A stretch of DNA of 9,571 bases from Actinomycetota bacterium. Lineage in GTDB: Bacteria; Actinomycetota; Acidimicrobiia; IMCC26256; BP-133. Of the stretch, positions 1 through 5,708 are shown in pieces. The number at the start of each line of letters is the position of its first letter. The first letter of the stretch is position 1. Below the pieces are notes generated by a model, which was not told where the DNA came from, made no database searches, and saw nothing but the letters and a program-made list of their open reading frames with translations. A program made the translations under genes and the position numbers. The DNA lies in contig JAUZEX010000780.1 of the NCBI GenBank assembly GCA_030838815.1, forward strand, positions 1 to 9,571, read 5' to 3'.

Positions 1-1233
1 GGCGAGGCGGCCGAGGCCGACATCGTGCTGACCACCTACGCCACCGCCGTCCGCGACGTCGAGGAGCTGGCCAAGATCGAATGGTCCCGCCTCATCGTCG
101 ACGAGGCCCAGGCCATCAAGAACCCGGCCAGCGACACCGCCCAGGAGCTGCGCCGGATCCCGGCCCGCTGCCGGCTGGCCCTCACCGGCACCCCGGTGGA
201 GAACGGCCTCGGCGACCTGTGGTCGATCCTCGACTTCACCAACCCCGGCCTGGTCGGGCCCCGGGCGGGGTTCGTCGAGGCGCTGTCCCGGCCCCGGGCG
301 ACCGCCGAAGCCGCCGCCGCCGCCGCCGCCGGCACCGGCCCGGCCCGCTCGGGTGAGCAGGCGCTGCGGGCCCTCAACGGGCTGCTGGTCTTCCGCCGCA
401 CCAAGGCGGAGCCGGAGATCGCCGCCGAGCTCCCGGACAAGATCGACGAGCTCGACCGCTGCGCCATGACCCCGGAGCAGGTGGGGCTGTACCAGGCCGT
501 CCTCGACAACCTCCTGGCCGGCGGGCCGGGGTCGGATGCTGACAACGCCACGGCCAAGAAGGGCCATGTCCTGGCCGCCATCACCCACTTGAAGCAGATC
601 TGCGACCACCCGGCGGCCTACGTCAACGACGACAAGGGCCCGCTCGACGGGCGCTCCGGCAAACTGGCCCGGCTGGAGGAACTCATCGAGGCGGTGTTCG
701 AGGCCGGCGAGCGGATGCTGGTCTTCACGCACTTCGCCCGCTGGGGGGAGCGGCTCGCCACCCACCTCTCGAAGAAGACGGGCCTGCCCATCGCCTGCTA
801 CCACGGCGGCCTGACCCGGACACAGCGGGACCGGCTGGTGAAGGAGTTCCAGGAGGGCACCGGCGCCGGGGCGCTGGTGGTGTCGATCAAGGCCGGCGGC
901 ACCGGGCTGAACCTGACCGCCGCCAGCCACGTCGTCCTCTACGACCGGTGGTGGAACCCGGCGGTGGAGGACCAGGCCCGGGACCGTGCGTGGCGCATCG
1001 GCCAGGCCCACACGGTGATCTGCCACCGGCTCGTGTGCCCGGGGACGGTCGACGAGCGGGTCGAGGAGGTCGTGGCCGGCAAGCGGAGAATCGCCGACCT
1101 GGTCCTCCCGGCCTCGAGTTCGCTGGGCGACCTGTCGGCCGAGGAGCTGCGCCTGGCCCTCGGCCTGCGACCCGACGCCATCGTCGAGGAGGTCGCCCGC
1201 GACGGCAACGCCGACGACGAGGAGGCGGCCTGA
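1..1233 (+). CDS. SNF2/Swi2-family DNA-dependent ATPase (DEAD/DEAH-box helicase superfamily 2), 3' part only
   Basis: The reading frame is open from base 1, so the gene starts upstream; 410 residues are visible. They hold the second half of the SNF2 ATPase: the DEAQ box (motif II) at bases 100-111, motif III (LTGTPVENGLGDLWS) shortly after, then the C-terminal helicase lobe with VFTHFARWGERL, the motif V stretch (IKAGGTGLNL) and motif VI (DQARDRAWRIGQ) near 970-1005. The Walker A (motif I) region is outside the window. Members of this family use ATP to move along or remodel duplex DNA or protein-DNA complexes; bacterial members are poorly characterised, but some relate to RapA or sit beside SWIM-domain proteins. 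An Ala-rich insert with a (GCC)7 tract lies between motif III and the second lobe. The stop overlaps the next gene's start in an ATGA, so the two are probably co-translated. Confidence 0.95.
   Translation, partial: GEAAEADIVLTTYATAVRDVEELAKIEWSRLIVDEAQAIKNPASDTAQELRRIPARCRLALTGTPVENGLGDLWSILDFTNPGLVGPRAGFVEALSRPRATAEAAAAAAAGTGPARSGEQALRALNGLLVFRRTKAEPEIAAELPDKIDELDRCAMTPEQVGLYQAVLDNLLAGGPGSDADNATAKKGHVLAAITHLKQICDHPAAYVNDDKGPLDGRSGKLARLEELIEAVFEAGERMLVFTHFARWGERLATHLSKKTGLPIACYHGGLTRTQRDRLVKEFQEGTGAGALVVSIKAGGTGLNLTAASHVVLYDRWWNPAVEDQARDRAWRIGQAHTVICHRLVCPGTVDERVEEVVAGKRRIADLVLPASSSLGDLSAEELRLALGLRPDAIVEEVARDGNADDEEAA
310..330 (+). repeat. (GCC)7 trinucleotide tract
   Basis: Seven uninterrupted GCC codons encode seven Ala in the SNF2 ATPase, in a stretch with no recognisable helicase motif. 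Changes in copy number would stay in frame and would only lengthen or shorten an Ala linker. Confidence 0.85.
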
Positions 1234-1598
1234 TGCCTGATACCGGTGGAGGCGGCGGAGGCGGCACAAGCCGCAAGCGGCGCTCCGGAAACAAGGGCCG
1301 CCCGGGCGGATCCGGCCAGCCCCCGTCCTCGGGCGCCAATGCCCGGTCGCAGTCGCAGAACCGGCGCCGCACCGGAGGTGGAGCCGACTTCTGGGGCCGG
1401 CCCGCCGACGGCCCGCCGTCCGACCGCACGGTCCGGCCGACGATCGACCCCGGAGCCGTCGTCCGCTCGCTGGGCGACCCGCCGCTCGGCCCCAACCCGG
1501 CCACGGCCGCCCACCACCTGACGGCCATCTACGAGGAGGCCGTCCGCGCCGCCACCGCCCTCGCCGCCGCCAACGGCCTCCTGGAGGATCAGCCCTAG
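1233..1598 (+). CDS. Hypothetical basic Gly/Arg-rich 121-aa protein coupled to the SNF2 ATPase gene
   Basis: I do not recognise a family. The start is the ATG at 1233 that overlaps the TGA of the SNF2 gene (ATGA), which supports this start over longer in-frame extensions that would run inside the helicase gene. The N-terminal half is low complexity and positively charged: a run of seven Gly, then KRR and RRR clusters and Gln/Ser, likely disordered. The C-terminal third contains an Ala-rich probable amphipathic helix from NPATAAHHLTAIYEE to ALAAANGLLED. There is no signal peptide or membrane segment. Tight coupling to the ATPase suggests an accessory role, perhaps nucleic-acid or ATPase binding through the basic tail, but that is inference. 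The gene ends inside a 9-bp inverted repeat shared with the convergent gene. Confidence 0.7.
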   Translation: MPDTGGGGGGGTSRKRRSGNKGRPGGSGQPPSSGANARSQSQNRRRTGGGADFWGRPADGPPSDRTVRPTIDPGAVVRSLGDPPLGPNPATAAHHLTAIYEEAVRAATALAAANGLLEDQP

Positions 1599-1622
1599 TA
1601 CTGACGGGCGCTCGTACTAGGG
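1593..1622. terminator. Perfect 9-bp inverted repeat covering both convergent stop codons
   Basis: CCCTAGTAC (1593-1601) and GTACTAGGG (1614-1622) are exact reverse complements around a 12-nt loop. The TAG stop of the plus-strand gene (1596-1598) lies in the left arm, and the stop of the minus-strand gene (1617-1619) lies in the right arm. Placement between convergent genes fits a bidirectional terminator. There is no T-run on either side, so a classical intrinsic terminator is not proven; a protein-binding palindrome is an alternative. Confidence 0.45.
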
Positions 1623-2702
1623 AGCGTCACCGGCGCGGAGGCGCTGTCCGCTCGCCACCAGGGGGACCCAGTCCTGCAGAGAATCGCCGAGGACGGGAAC
1701 CCACGCCTCCACCGACCGCTGCAGCTCGCTGGCGTCGGCGGCGACGAGCCGGTGGCGGGCGACGAAGGCGCCGACCAGGAACAGGCCGACCCAGAACACG
1801 AACGGGTCGGCGCCGCCCCGGACGACGGCGGCGGCCATGGTGAGCCCGGCCAGGGACACGGCGCCGTAGGTGACGATGTTGCCCGACTGCGAGCAGAAGG
1901 GCGGCTCCATCCACGCCGCGGCGTGCCGGGGCTGCCGGGCGGCCAGGAACACCAGCAGATAGCCGAGGAACCAGCCGATGTCGATCCGGTTGCCGGAGGC
2001 GTACGTGTTCTGCAGCGCGAGGTAACTGAACCCGCTGTCGGACACGGCGGCGGCCAGTAGACCCCCGCACAGAAGAAGCAGGGTGAGCCGTCCCAACGGA
2101 CTGCCGAGGCGGGTGCGGGCCATGGCGAAGAGGACGATCGTGGCCATGATGACGTCGCCGAGGGGGTAGGCGATGGCGATGGCGGCCGCGATCGGGCCGT
2201 CGCCGCCGCCATGCACCACCGGGCCCAGCGCCACGATCCAACTCACGATGAGGAGCGAGGCGCCGATGACGAGGCCGTCGACCACCGTCCGGGCCTGGGC
2301 CGCCCGCCGCTGGGGCGCGGTGGGGAAGATCAGGAGCGCGGCCACCGCCAGCGGCACGGTGGCCAGGTAGCCGAGGTCGGCCAGCGACGGGAACGGGACG
2401 TCGCGGCCGCCGATCGACTCGTAGCCCGTCCACACCGCCATGCCGAGCCCCCAGGCCAGCGACGAGGCGCCCATCAGCAGCCAGCCCCGGCGCAGCCGAC
2501 CGGCCAACCCCCGGGCCTGGCGGGCGCACTGCCCGGCCGCCACCAGCGGCATCACCGTCAGGCCCACGTTGGAGATGTGCTTGCTCCAGGGATGGGTCGG
2601 GAGGAGGAGGATCCAGAGCACCCACGCCCCGGCGGCAATGGCGGAGGCGGTGAGAACGGGTTTCGACCGTATCCGCTGCCAGAGAGAATCGACGTGCCCC
2701 AT
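1617..2702 (-). CDS. Polytopic membrane protein resembling the N-terminal membrane module of GGDEF/EAL proteins, without an output domain
   Basis: The protein has 361 residues with about ten hydrophobic segments, near 15-34, 41-60, 73-94, 107-127, 141-163, 170-195, 206-230, 241-256, 278-296 and 301-320. The PSLADLGYLATVPLAVAAL stretch after the third segment and the AYPLGDVIM stretch in the sixth are, from memory, typical of the multi-helix membrane modules fused to diguanylate cyclase or phosphodiesterase domains in actinobacteria. Here the protein ends about 40 residues after the last helix, with no GGDEF, EAL or kinase domain. The ATG at 2702 is preceded on its strand by a weak GAGG. It diverges from the 6-TM gene at 2893 and converges with the 121-aa gene. 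It may sense a signal and pass it to a partner, or be a remnant of a larger protein; the function is not established. Confidence 0.8.
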   Translation of the reverse strand: MGHVDSLWQRIRSKPVLTASAIAAGAWVLWILLLPTHPWSKHISNVGLTVMPLVAAGQCARQARGLAGRLRRGWLLMGASSLAWGLGMAVWTGYESIGGRDVPFPSLADLGYLATVPLAVAALLIFPTAPQRRAAQARTVVDGLVIGASLLIVSWIVALGPVVHGGGDGPIAAAIAIAYPLGDVIMATIVLFAMARTRLGSPLGRLTLLLLCGGLLAAAVSDSGFSYLALQNTYASGNRIDIGWFLGYLLVFLAARQPRHAAAWMEPPFCSQSGNIVTYGAVSLAGLTMAAAVVRGGADPFVFWVGLFLVGAFVARHRLVAADASELQRSVEAWVPVLGDSLQDWVPLVASGQRLRAGDAP

Positions 2703-2790
2703 GGCCTCGGTAACGGGCCGCCGACGCTTCCCCTTGAGGCTGATCCGGCCAGGTCACGACGGGTGCCGACCGTTTCGTCCGAACTCCGGC

Positions 2791-2871
2791 GCCGCGCTGC
2801 GGCAACCCCGTAGAAAGGCTGCGGGACCAGTCCCGCAGGCGCGTGGGGAGGCCTGCCCGGTCGACGGACCG
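2791..2871 (+). promoter_or_regulatory. Structured region upstream of the 6-TM gene with two mutually exclusive hairpins
   Basis: In the 190-bp gap between divergent genes several helices can be drawn on the plus strand. The first is GCCGC/GCGGC (2791-2795 with 2799-2803). The second is CCCGTAG/CTGCGGG (2807-2813 with 2819-2825, loop AAAGG, one G-U pair). The third is CTGCGGGAC/GTCCCGCAG (2819-2827 with 2830-2838, a perfect 9-bp dyad with 2 bases between). The fourth is CGGTC/GACCG (2858-2862 with 2867-2871). The second and third share one arm, so only one can form at a time, as in attenuators or riboswitch expression platforms. The 9-bp dyad could equally be a DNA operator serving either divergent gene. 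No known riboswitch class was matched with confidence. Confidence 0.35.
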
Positions 2872-2892
2872 CCCGGCGGCAAGAATGCGGCC

Positions 2893-3594
2893 GTGGACGA
2901 TCTCGCCGCTGGCCCGGAGCACGAAGGCCGGCATCCGGCCTGGCGGCGCCACACCCAGGGTGAACGGCGATGGCCCGCCACGCTGGCCGTCCTGGCCGCG
3001 GCCGCCCTCCAGATGGCGCTGCCGGCCCGGTTGACGATGCCGCCCCGCTACGCCCTCCCGGCGATCGAGGTCCTGCTCGTCGTGGGGCTCTCGCTGGCCG
3101 ACCCGGACCGGATCGACAAGCGCGACAACCGGCTCCGCCTGGTCAGCATCGGGATCATCGCCTTCCTCTCGCTGGCCAACATGGGGGCGGGGGTGCGGCT
3201 CGTCTCGGCCCTCCTCGAGGGGCACGGCCCGGCGATGTCGGCCGCCCGGCTGCTCGTCAACGGGGGGTCGGTCTGGGTCACGAACGTGATCGCCTTCGGC
3301 CTCTGGTACTGGGAGCTCGACCGGGGCGGGCCGGCCGCCCGGACCTACGGGCTGCGGGCGTACCCCGACTTCCTCTTTCCCCAGATGTCCTCGCCGGAGA
3401 TGGCTCCACCCGACTGGGAGCCGTTCTTCGTCGACTACCTCTACCTGTCGTTCACCAACGCCACGGCCTTCAGCCCGACCGACGTCATGCCGCTGTCCCG
3501 GTGGGCCAAGGCGACCATGGCGCTGCAGTCGGCCGTGGCCCTCGTGGTCGTAGTGCTCGTCGTCGCCCGGGCGATCAACATCCTCGGCAATTAG
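2893..3594 (+). CDS. 6-TM membrane protein with a K+ channel-like C-terminal pore region lacking the GYG filter
   Basis: From the GTG at 2893 the product has 233 residues and about six hydrophobic segments, near 28-44, 54-69, 83-107, 120-140, 179-192 and 205-230. The last part, FVDYLYLSFTNATAFSPTD followed by MPLSRWAK and a long Val/Ala helix ending VARAINIL, copies the layout of two-helix ion channel pores, where the corresponding stretch reads TLTTVGYGD, then P and a basic residue, then the inner helix. The GYG triplet is missing, so K+ selectivity is not expected. The whole protein also recalls small DUF1345-like integral membrane proteins. The frame stays open back to 2440, but that part lies antisense to the neighbouring gene and reads as non-coding; 2893 has only a weak ribosome binding site, so the start is uncertain. 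The stop overlaps the convergent DJ-1 gene by 4 bases. Confidence 0.75.
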   Translation: MDDLAAGPEHEGRHPAWRRHTQGERRWPATLAVLAAAALQMALPARLTMPPRYALPAIEVLLVVGLSLADPDRIDKRDNRLRLVSIGIIAFLSLANMGAGVRLVSALLEGHGPAMSAARLLVNGGSVWVTNVIAFGLWYWELDRGGPAARTYGLRAYPDFLFPQMSSPEMAPPDWEPFFVDYLYLSFTNATAFSPTDVMPLSRWAKATMALQSAVALVVVVLVVARAINILGN

Positions 3595-4553
3595 GTCTCG
3601 CTGACGTAGAAGGCGTCCAGCTTGTCGAGGTAGAAGGCGATCCGGCCCTTGATGTCGACCCGGTCCGGGAGCGGCTCCTCGTAGGCCCAGGCGATGTTCT
3701 CGGCCCGGCGCCAATCGACCTCGATGCCCCAGTACGACGCCTCCCCCTTGAACGGGCAGGTGCTGCGGTGATCGGTCCGGTGCATGAGGTCCATTCGGAC
3801 GTCGTCCATCGGGAAGTAGGTGACGGGCGGGAGGCCGGTCTCCCGCAGGAGCAGCGCATTGCGGCTCTCGGCCACGATCTCGCCACCCCACCGGGCCGTG
3901 ACGAGGCCCGACACCGGCTCGGTCGTGATGGTGTGACCGTGCGGCCCGGCGCGCTCGGCGCCGGCCTCCGGCGACCAGGGGTACTCGAGGCGGCGGGCCT
4001 GGGCAACGGCTGCCTCCCGGCCGGCGAGACGCTCGACCAGCCGCAGCCCGAGGTCGATCCCGCTCGTGACGCCCCCGGCGGTGACGAGACCGCCGGCGTC
4101 GACGACGCGCTGGTCGATGACCTTCACGCCGGCCGCCTCCAGGTCGGCTTTGGCGTCCTGGTGGGTCGTGGCCGGCCGGTCGCCGATCACGCCGGCCCGG
4201 GCCAGGAGCATGACGCCGGTGCAGACGCCGGCCATCACGGCCCCGGCGTCGGCCGCCGCCCGGAGGAGCGGCAGCCAGTCGCCCCGCTCGGCCTCGGCCC
4301 ACGCGCCCGCCCCGGCCCGGGCGATCCAACCGCCGCCGGGAACGAGGAGGATGTCGGCACCTGGGACGTAGACGGCGTCGGCCTGCATTCGGAGGCCGTG
4401 GTTGCCGGTCACGTCGAGTGGTTCCGCCCGGGTCACGAGCCGCACCGAGAGGTCGGCGCCTTGGGCGGCCGCGCCCCGGAGCACCTCCAGCGGGCCGACG
4501 GCGTCGAGTTCGTCGACCCCGTCGAAGAGGATGATGTCGATGGCGGTGGTCAT
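3591..4553 (-). CDS. DJ-1/PfpI-family protein fused to a C-terminal DUF427 domain
   Basis: The protein has 320 residues. Residues 3-180 form a DJ-1/PfpI (class I glutamine amidotransferase-like) domain: FDGVDELDAVGPLEVL at 10-25, VPGGG at 71-75, and the nucleophile elbow AGVCTG with Cys111, followed by ATTHQDAKADLEAAGV and TAGGVTSGIDLGL. This pattern resembles isonitrile hydratase (InhA) and related cysteine hydrolases or AraC-associated domains; Asp17 is placed like the InhA acidic residue. Residues 214-318 match DUF427: TARWGGEIVAES, then YFPMDDVRMDLM, STCPFKGEASYW and AWAYEEPLPD. DUF427 proteins are small beta-rich proteins of unknown biochemical role. The ATG at 4553 is chosen over an in-frame GTG at 4595 because the family begins a few residues before IDIILFDG; the ribosome binding site is weak (GGCGAG). 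No signal peptide is seen, so it is cytoplasmic. The substrate cannot be named. Confidence 0.9.
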   Translation of the reverse strand: MTTAIDIILFDGVDELDAVGPLEVLRGAAAQGADLSVRLVTRAEPLDVTGNHGLRMQADAVYVPGADILLVPGGGWIARAGAGAWAEAERGDWLPLLRAAADAGAVMAGVCTGVMLLARAGVIGDRPATTHQDAKADLEAAGVKVIDQRVVDAGGLVTAGGVTSGIDLGLRLVERLAGREAAVAQARRLEYPWSPEAGAERAGPHGHTITTEPVSGLVTARWGGEIVAESRNALLLRETGLPPVTYFPMDDVRMDLMHRTDHRSTCPFKGEASYWGIEVDWRRAENIAWAYEEPLPDRVDIKGRIAFYLDKLDAFYVSET

Positions 4554-4587
4554 GCTCGCCAGGCTACGCCGAAAGGATTGCCCGGCT

Positions 4588-4616
4588 TTGACCACTTTCC
4601 GTCGATCAATTAACGC
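4588..4616 (+). promoter_or_regulatory. Possible promoter for the 49-aa gene in an AT-rich patch
   Basis: TTGACC (4588-4593) is followed after 17 bases by TAACGC (4611-4616), a good -35 with a poor -10. The surrounding stretch 4604-4630 is the most AT-rich in this part of the window and contains an imperfect dyad (TTAACGC, ATAAC, GCGTTTAA; 4610-4629) that could bind a regulator of this gene or of the divergent DJ-1 gene. Confidence 0.3.
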
Positions 4617-4639
4617 ATAACGCGTTTAAAGCGGTCCGG

Positions 4640-4661
4640 GACCGGGGAAGTTGCCCCGGTC
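4640..4661 (+). promoter_or_regulatory. Hairpin ending at the start codon and containing the ribosome binding site
   Basis: GACCGGGG (4640-4647) and CCCCGGTC (4654-4661) are exact reverse complements with a 6-nt loop AAGTTG. The base after the right arm is the A of the ATG at 4662. The purine-rich GGGGAAG (4644-4650), the only Shine-Dalgarno candidate, is half in the left arm and half in the loop. Folding would limit ribosome access, so translational control is possible. Confidence 0.5.
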
Positions 4662-4811
4662 ATGGAAAGCCCCGAAGACGACGCTCTGAACGCCGTGGAT
4701 CGCATCTCCCGGGCCGTGGACTACCTCCGCGACCTCCTCGTCGCCGCCACCGAGGCCGAACTCCGGGCCAACGGCCGGCAGTTGCGGTCGGAGGAGGGTT
4801 CGGAGGGCTAG
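4662..4811 (+). CDS. Small hypothetical protein, 49 aa
   Basis: No family is recognised. The frame begins MESPEDDALNAVDRI and ends LRSEEGSEG. Third codon positions are about 88 percent G or C, as in the neighbouring genes, and the gene fills the space between an AT-rich upstream region and a convergent gene whose stop it overlaps by 4 bases (CTAG, 4808-4811). These points support real coding. The product is acidic at both ends, with a central helix (about 8-38) carrying alternating Leu/Val/Ala and charged residues, suggesting an amphipathic or coiled-coil helix that could dimerise or bind a partner. There is no signal peptide or membrane segment. The start is the ATG directly after the 4640-4661 hairpin. 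Confidence 0.6.
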   Translation: MESPEDDALNAVDRISRAVDYLRDLLVAATEAELRANGRQLRSEEGSEG

Positions 4812-5197
4812 CCGCCGCTGCCGTAGGGCCGGGTGAGGATCTCCAGGATGTGGCCGTCGGGGTCGTCGAAGTAGCACCCCCGGCCGCCGTCGCGCCGGTT
4901 GATCCGGCCCGGCGTGTCGTGGCCCGGATCGGCCCAGTAGTCGAGGCTGCGGGCCTGGATGCGACCGAAGATCTCGTCGAACTCCGCTTCGCTGACGAGG
5001 AAGGCGTAGTGCTGGCGGGTGAGTTCGCCGTCGCCGCTCCAGTCGGCGTAGTCGAGCGTGACGTCGTTGTCGACGGCCACGCCGAGGAATGGGCCGAAGG
5101 GCTTGGGTTCGCCGAGGCCCAGGATCTCGGCCAGGAACGTGGCCGAGACCCGCTTGTCGAGGGCCGAGACGATCGTGTGGTTGAGCTGGACGGCCAT
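4808..5197 (-). CDS. VOC-family (glyoxalase/bleomycin resistance/dioxygenase fold) protein
   Basis: This is a 129-residue protein with the size and fold pattern of a single VOC protein. Probable metal ligands of the family are in place: His7 in QLNHTIV, His63 in RQHYAFLV and Glu119 in HILEILT, with the typical CYFDDPDGHILEI ending. VOC proteins coordinate a divalent metal and carry out isomerisations, additions or dioxygenase reactions, or bind antibiotics; the substrate is unknown. The ATG at 5197 has a good ribosome binding site, GGAAAGG (5200-5206 on the complement), and is preferred over in-frame upstream starts that would run across the SoxR-like operator. It diverges from soxR with a SoxR-box-like dyad between them, so induction by redox-cycling compounds is likely. 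A role in removing toxic electrophiles or quinone-like molecules is inference. Confidence 0.9.
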   Translation of the reverse strand: MAVQLNHTIVSALDKRVSATFLAEILGLGEPKPFGPFLGVAVDNDVTLDYADWSGDGELTRQHYAFLVSEAEFDEIFGRIQARSLDYWADPGHDTPGRINRRDGGRGCYFDDPDGHILEILTRPYGSGG

Positions 5198-5223
5198 GAC
5201 CTTTCCTTTCCCGTTCCCTAGAA

Positions 5224-5241
5224 TCTCAAGTTGACTTGACG
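5224..5241. promoter_or_regulatory. SoxR-box-like operator between the VOC gene and soxR
   Basis: TCTCAAGTTGACTTGACG carries a perfect dyad TCAAGT-TG-ACTTGA (5226-5239) and closely matches the known SoxR box CCTCAAGTTAACTTGAGG. On the minus strand the hexamer TAGGGA (5215-5220) stands at exactly the distance from the dyad centre at which the -10 stands in the FMN reductase promoter, pointing to activation of the VOC gene. The corresponding -35 (AAACCG, 5240-5245) is weak. No good -10 exists in the soxR direction, so any effect on soxR itself may be repression. Confidence 0.8.
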
Positions 5242-5255
5242 GTTTCGGAGGGGAC

Positions 5256-5708
5256 GTGCGGGACGTGGAACTGGCCATCGGCGAAGTGTCGGAGCGCTCC
5301 GGGCTCGCCGTGTCGGCCATCCGCTTCTACGAGGACAGGGGGCTGATCACCTCCGGGCGGACGGCCGGGGGCCAGCGCCGCTTCCGCCGCGACGTCCTGC
5401 GGCGGCTGGCCTTCATCCAGGCCGCCCAGCGGGTCGGGCTGGCGCTCGACGATATCGGGGCGGCCATGGCCGGCCTGCCCGCCGACAGCGGCCCGACGGG
5501 TCAGCAATGGAAGGAGCTGTCGGCCGCCTGGCGGCCGATGCTCGACGAGCGCATCGCCCTGCTGGAAGCGCTGCGGGACCAGCTCGACCACTGCATCGGC
5601 TGCGGCTGCCTGTCGCTCGAGCGGTGCCGGCTCAGCAACCCCGGCGACCGGGCCGCCGGCCTCGGGCCCGGCCCCCGCTACCTGCTGGGGGATCATCCGC
5701 CGGCCTGA
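5256..5708 (+). CDS. soxR: SoxR, redox-sensing MerR-family transcriptional activator
   Basis: This is a 150-residue MerR-family protein. The N-terminal winged helix covers about residues 5-75 (LAIGEVSERSGLAVSAIRFYEDRGLI, then GGQRRFRRDVLRRLAFI), the dimerisation helix about 83-112, and the [2Fe-2S] cluster motif C-X2-C-X-C-X5-C is complete at Cys113, 116, 118 and 124, followed by the family's LSNPGD. In the known mechanism, oxidation of the cluster by redox-cycling drugs or endogenous redox-active metabolites makes the bound dimer untwist the promoter and start transcription. The GTG at 5256 is preceded by GGAGGGG (5247-5253); an in-frame GTG at 5265 is a less likely start. It diverges from the VOC gene across a SoxR-like box and converges with the FMN reductase gene, overlapping it by 16 bases. 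Both enzyme genes are probable targets. Confidence 0.95.
   Translation: MRDVELAIGEVSERSGLAVSAIRFYEDRGLITSGRTAGGQRRFRRDVLRRLAFIQAAQRVGLALDDIGAAMAGLPADSGPTGQQWKELSAAWRPMLDERIALLEALRDQLDHCIGCGCLSLERCRLSNPGDRAAGLGPGPRYLLGDHPPA

Noticed and set aside
2703..2892. Resemblance of the GCGGCAACCCC stretch to S-box/SAM-IV, c-di-GMP or cobalamin riboswitches
   Set aside because: Only short pieces match; the conserved parts further along these classes (for example GGTGC with TAACTCC, or GACGCAAAGCC) are missing. Kept only as an unassigned structured region.
2440..2892. N-terminal extension of the 6-TM protein back to 2440
   Set aside because: This part is antisense to the membrane gene at 1617-2702 and then crosses the structured spacer; its composition is not membrane-like or domain-like.
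1627..4329. A 900-codon open frame on the minus strand
   Set aside because: It crosses two well-supported genes in another frame, one of them on the opposite strand, and reads as Arg/Pro/Gly-rich sequence without domains, the usual result of GC-rich third positions read out of frame.
4554..4595. Longer start (GTG at 4595) for the DJ-1/DUF427 gene
   Set aside because: It adds 14 residues unlike the family N-terminus and would overlap the candidate -35 on the other strand; the ATG at 4553 fits the family.
2970..4613. A 547-codon open frame on the plus strand
   Set aside because: It is antisense to the DJ-1/DUF427 gene and out of frame with the 6-TM gene, with shadow-like composition and no motif.
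5198..5320. N-terminal extension of the VOC protein to 5320
   Set aside because: It would run through the SoxR-like operator and the soxR start; the ATG at 5197 has a strong ribosome binding site and a family-typical N-terminus.
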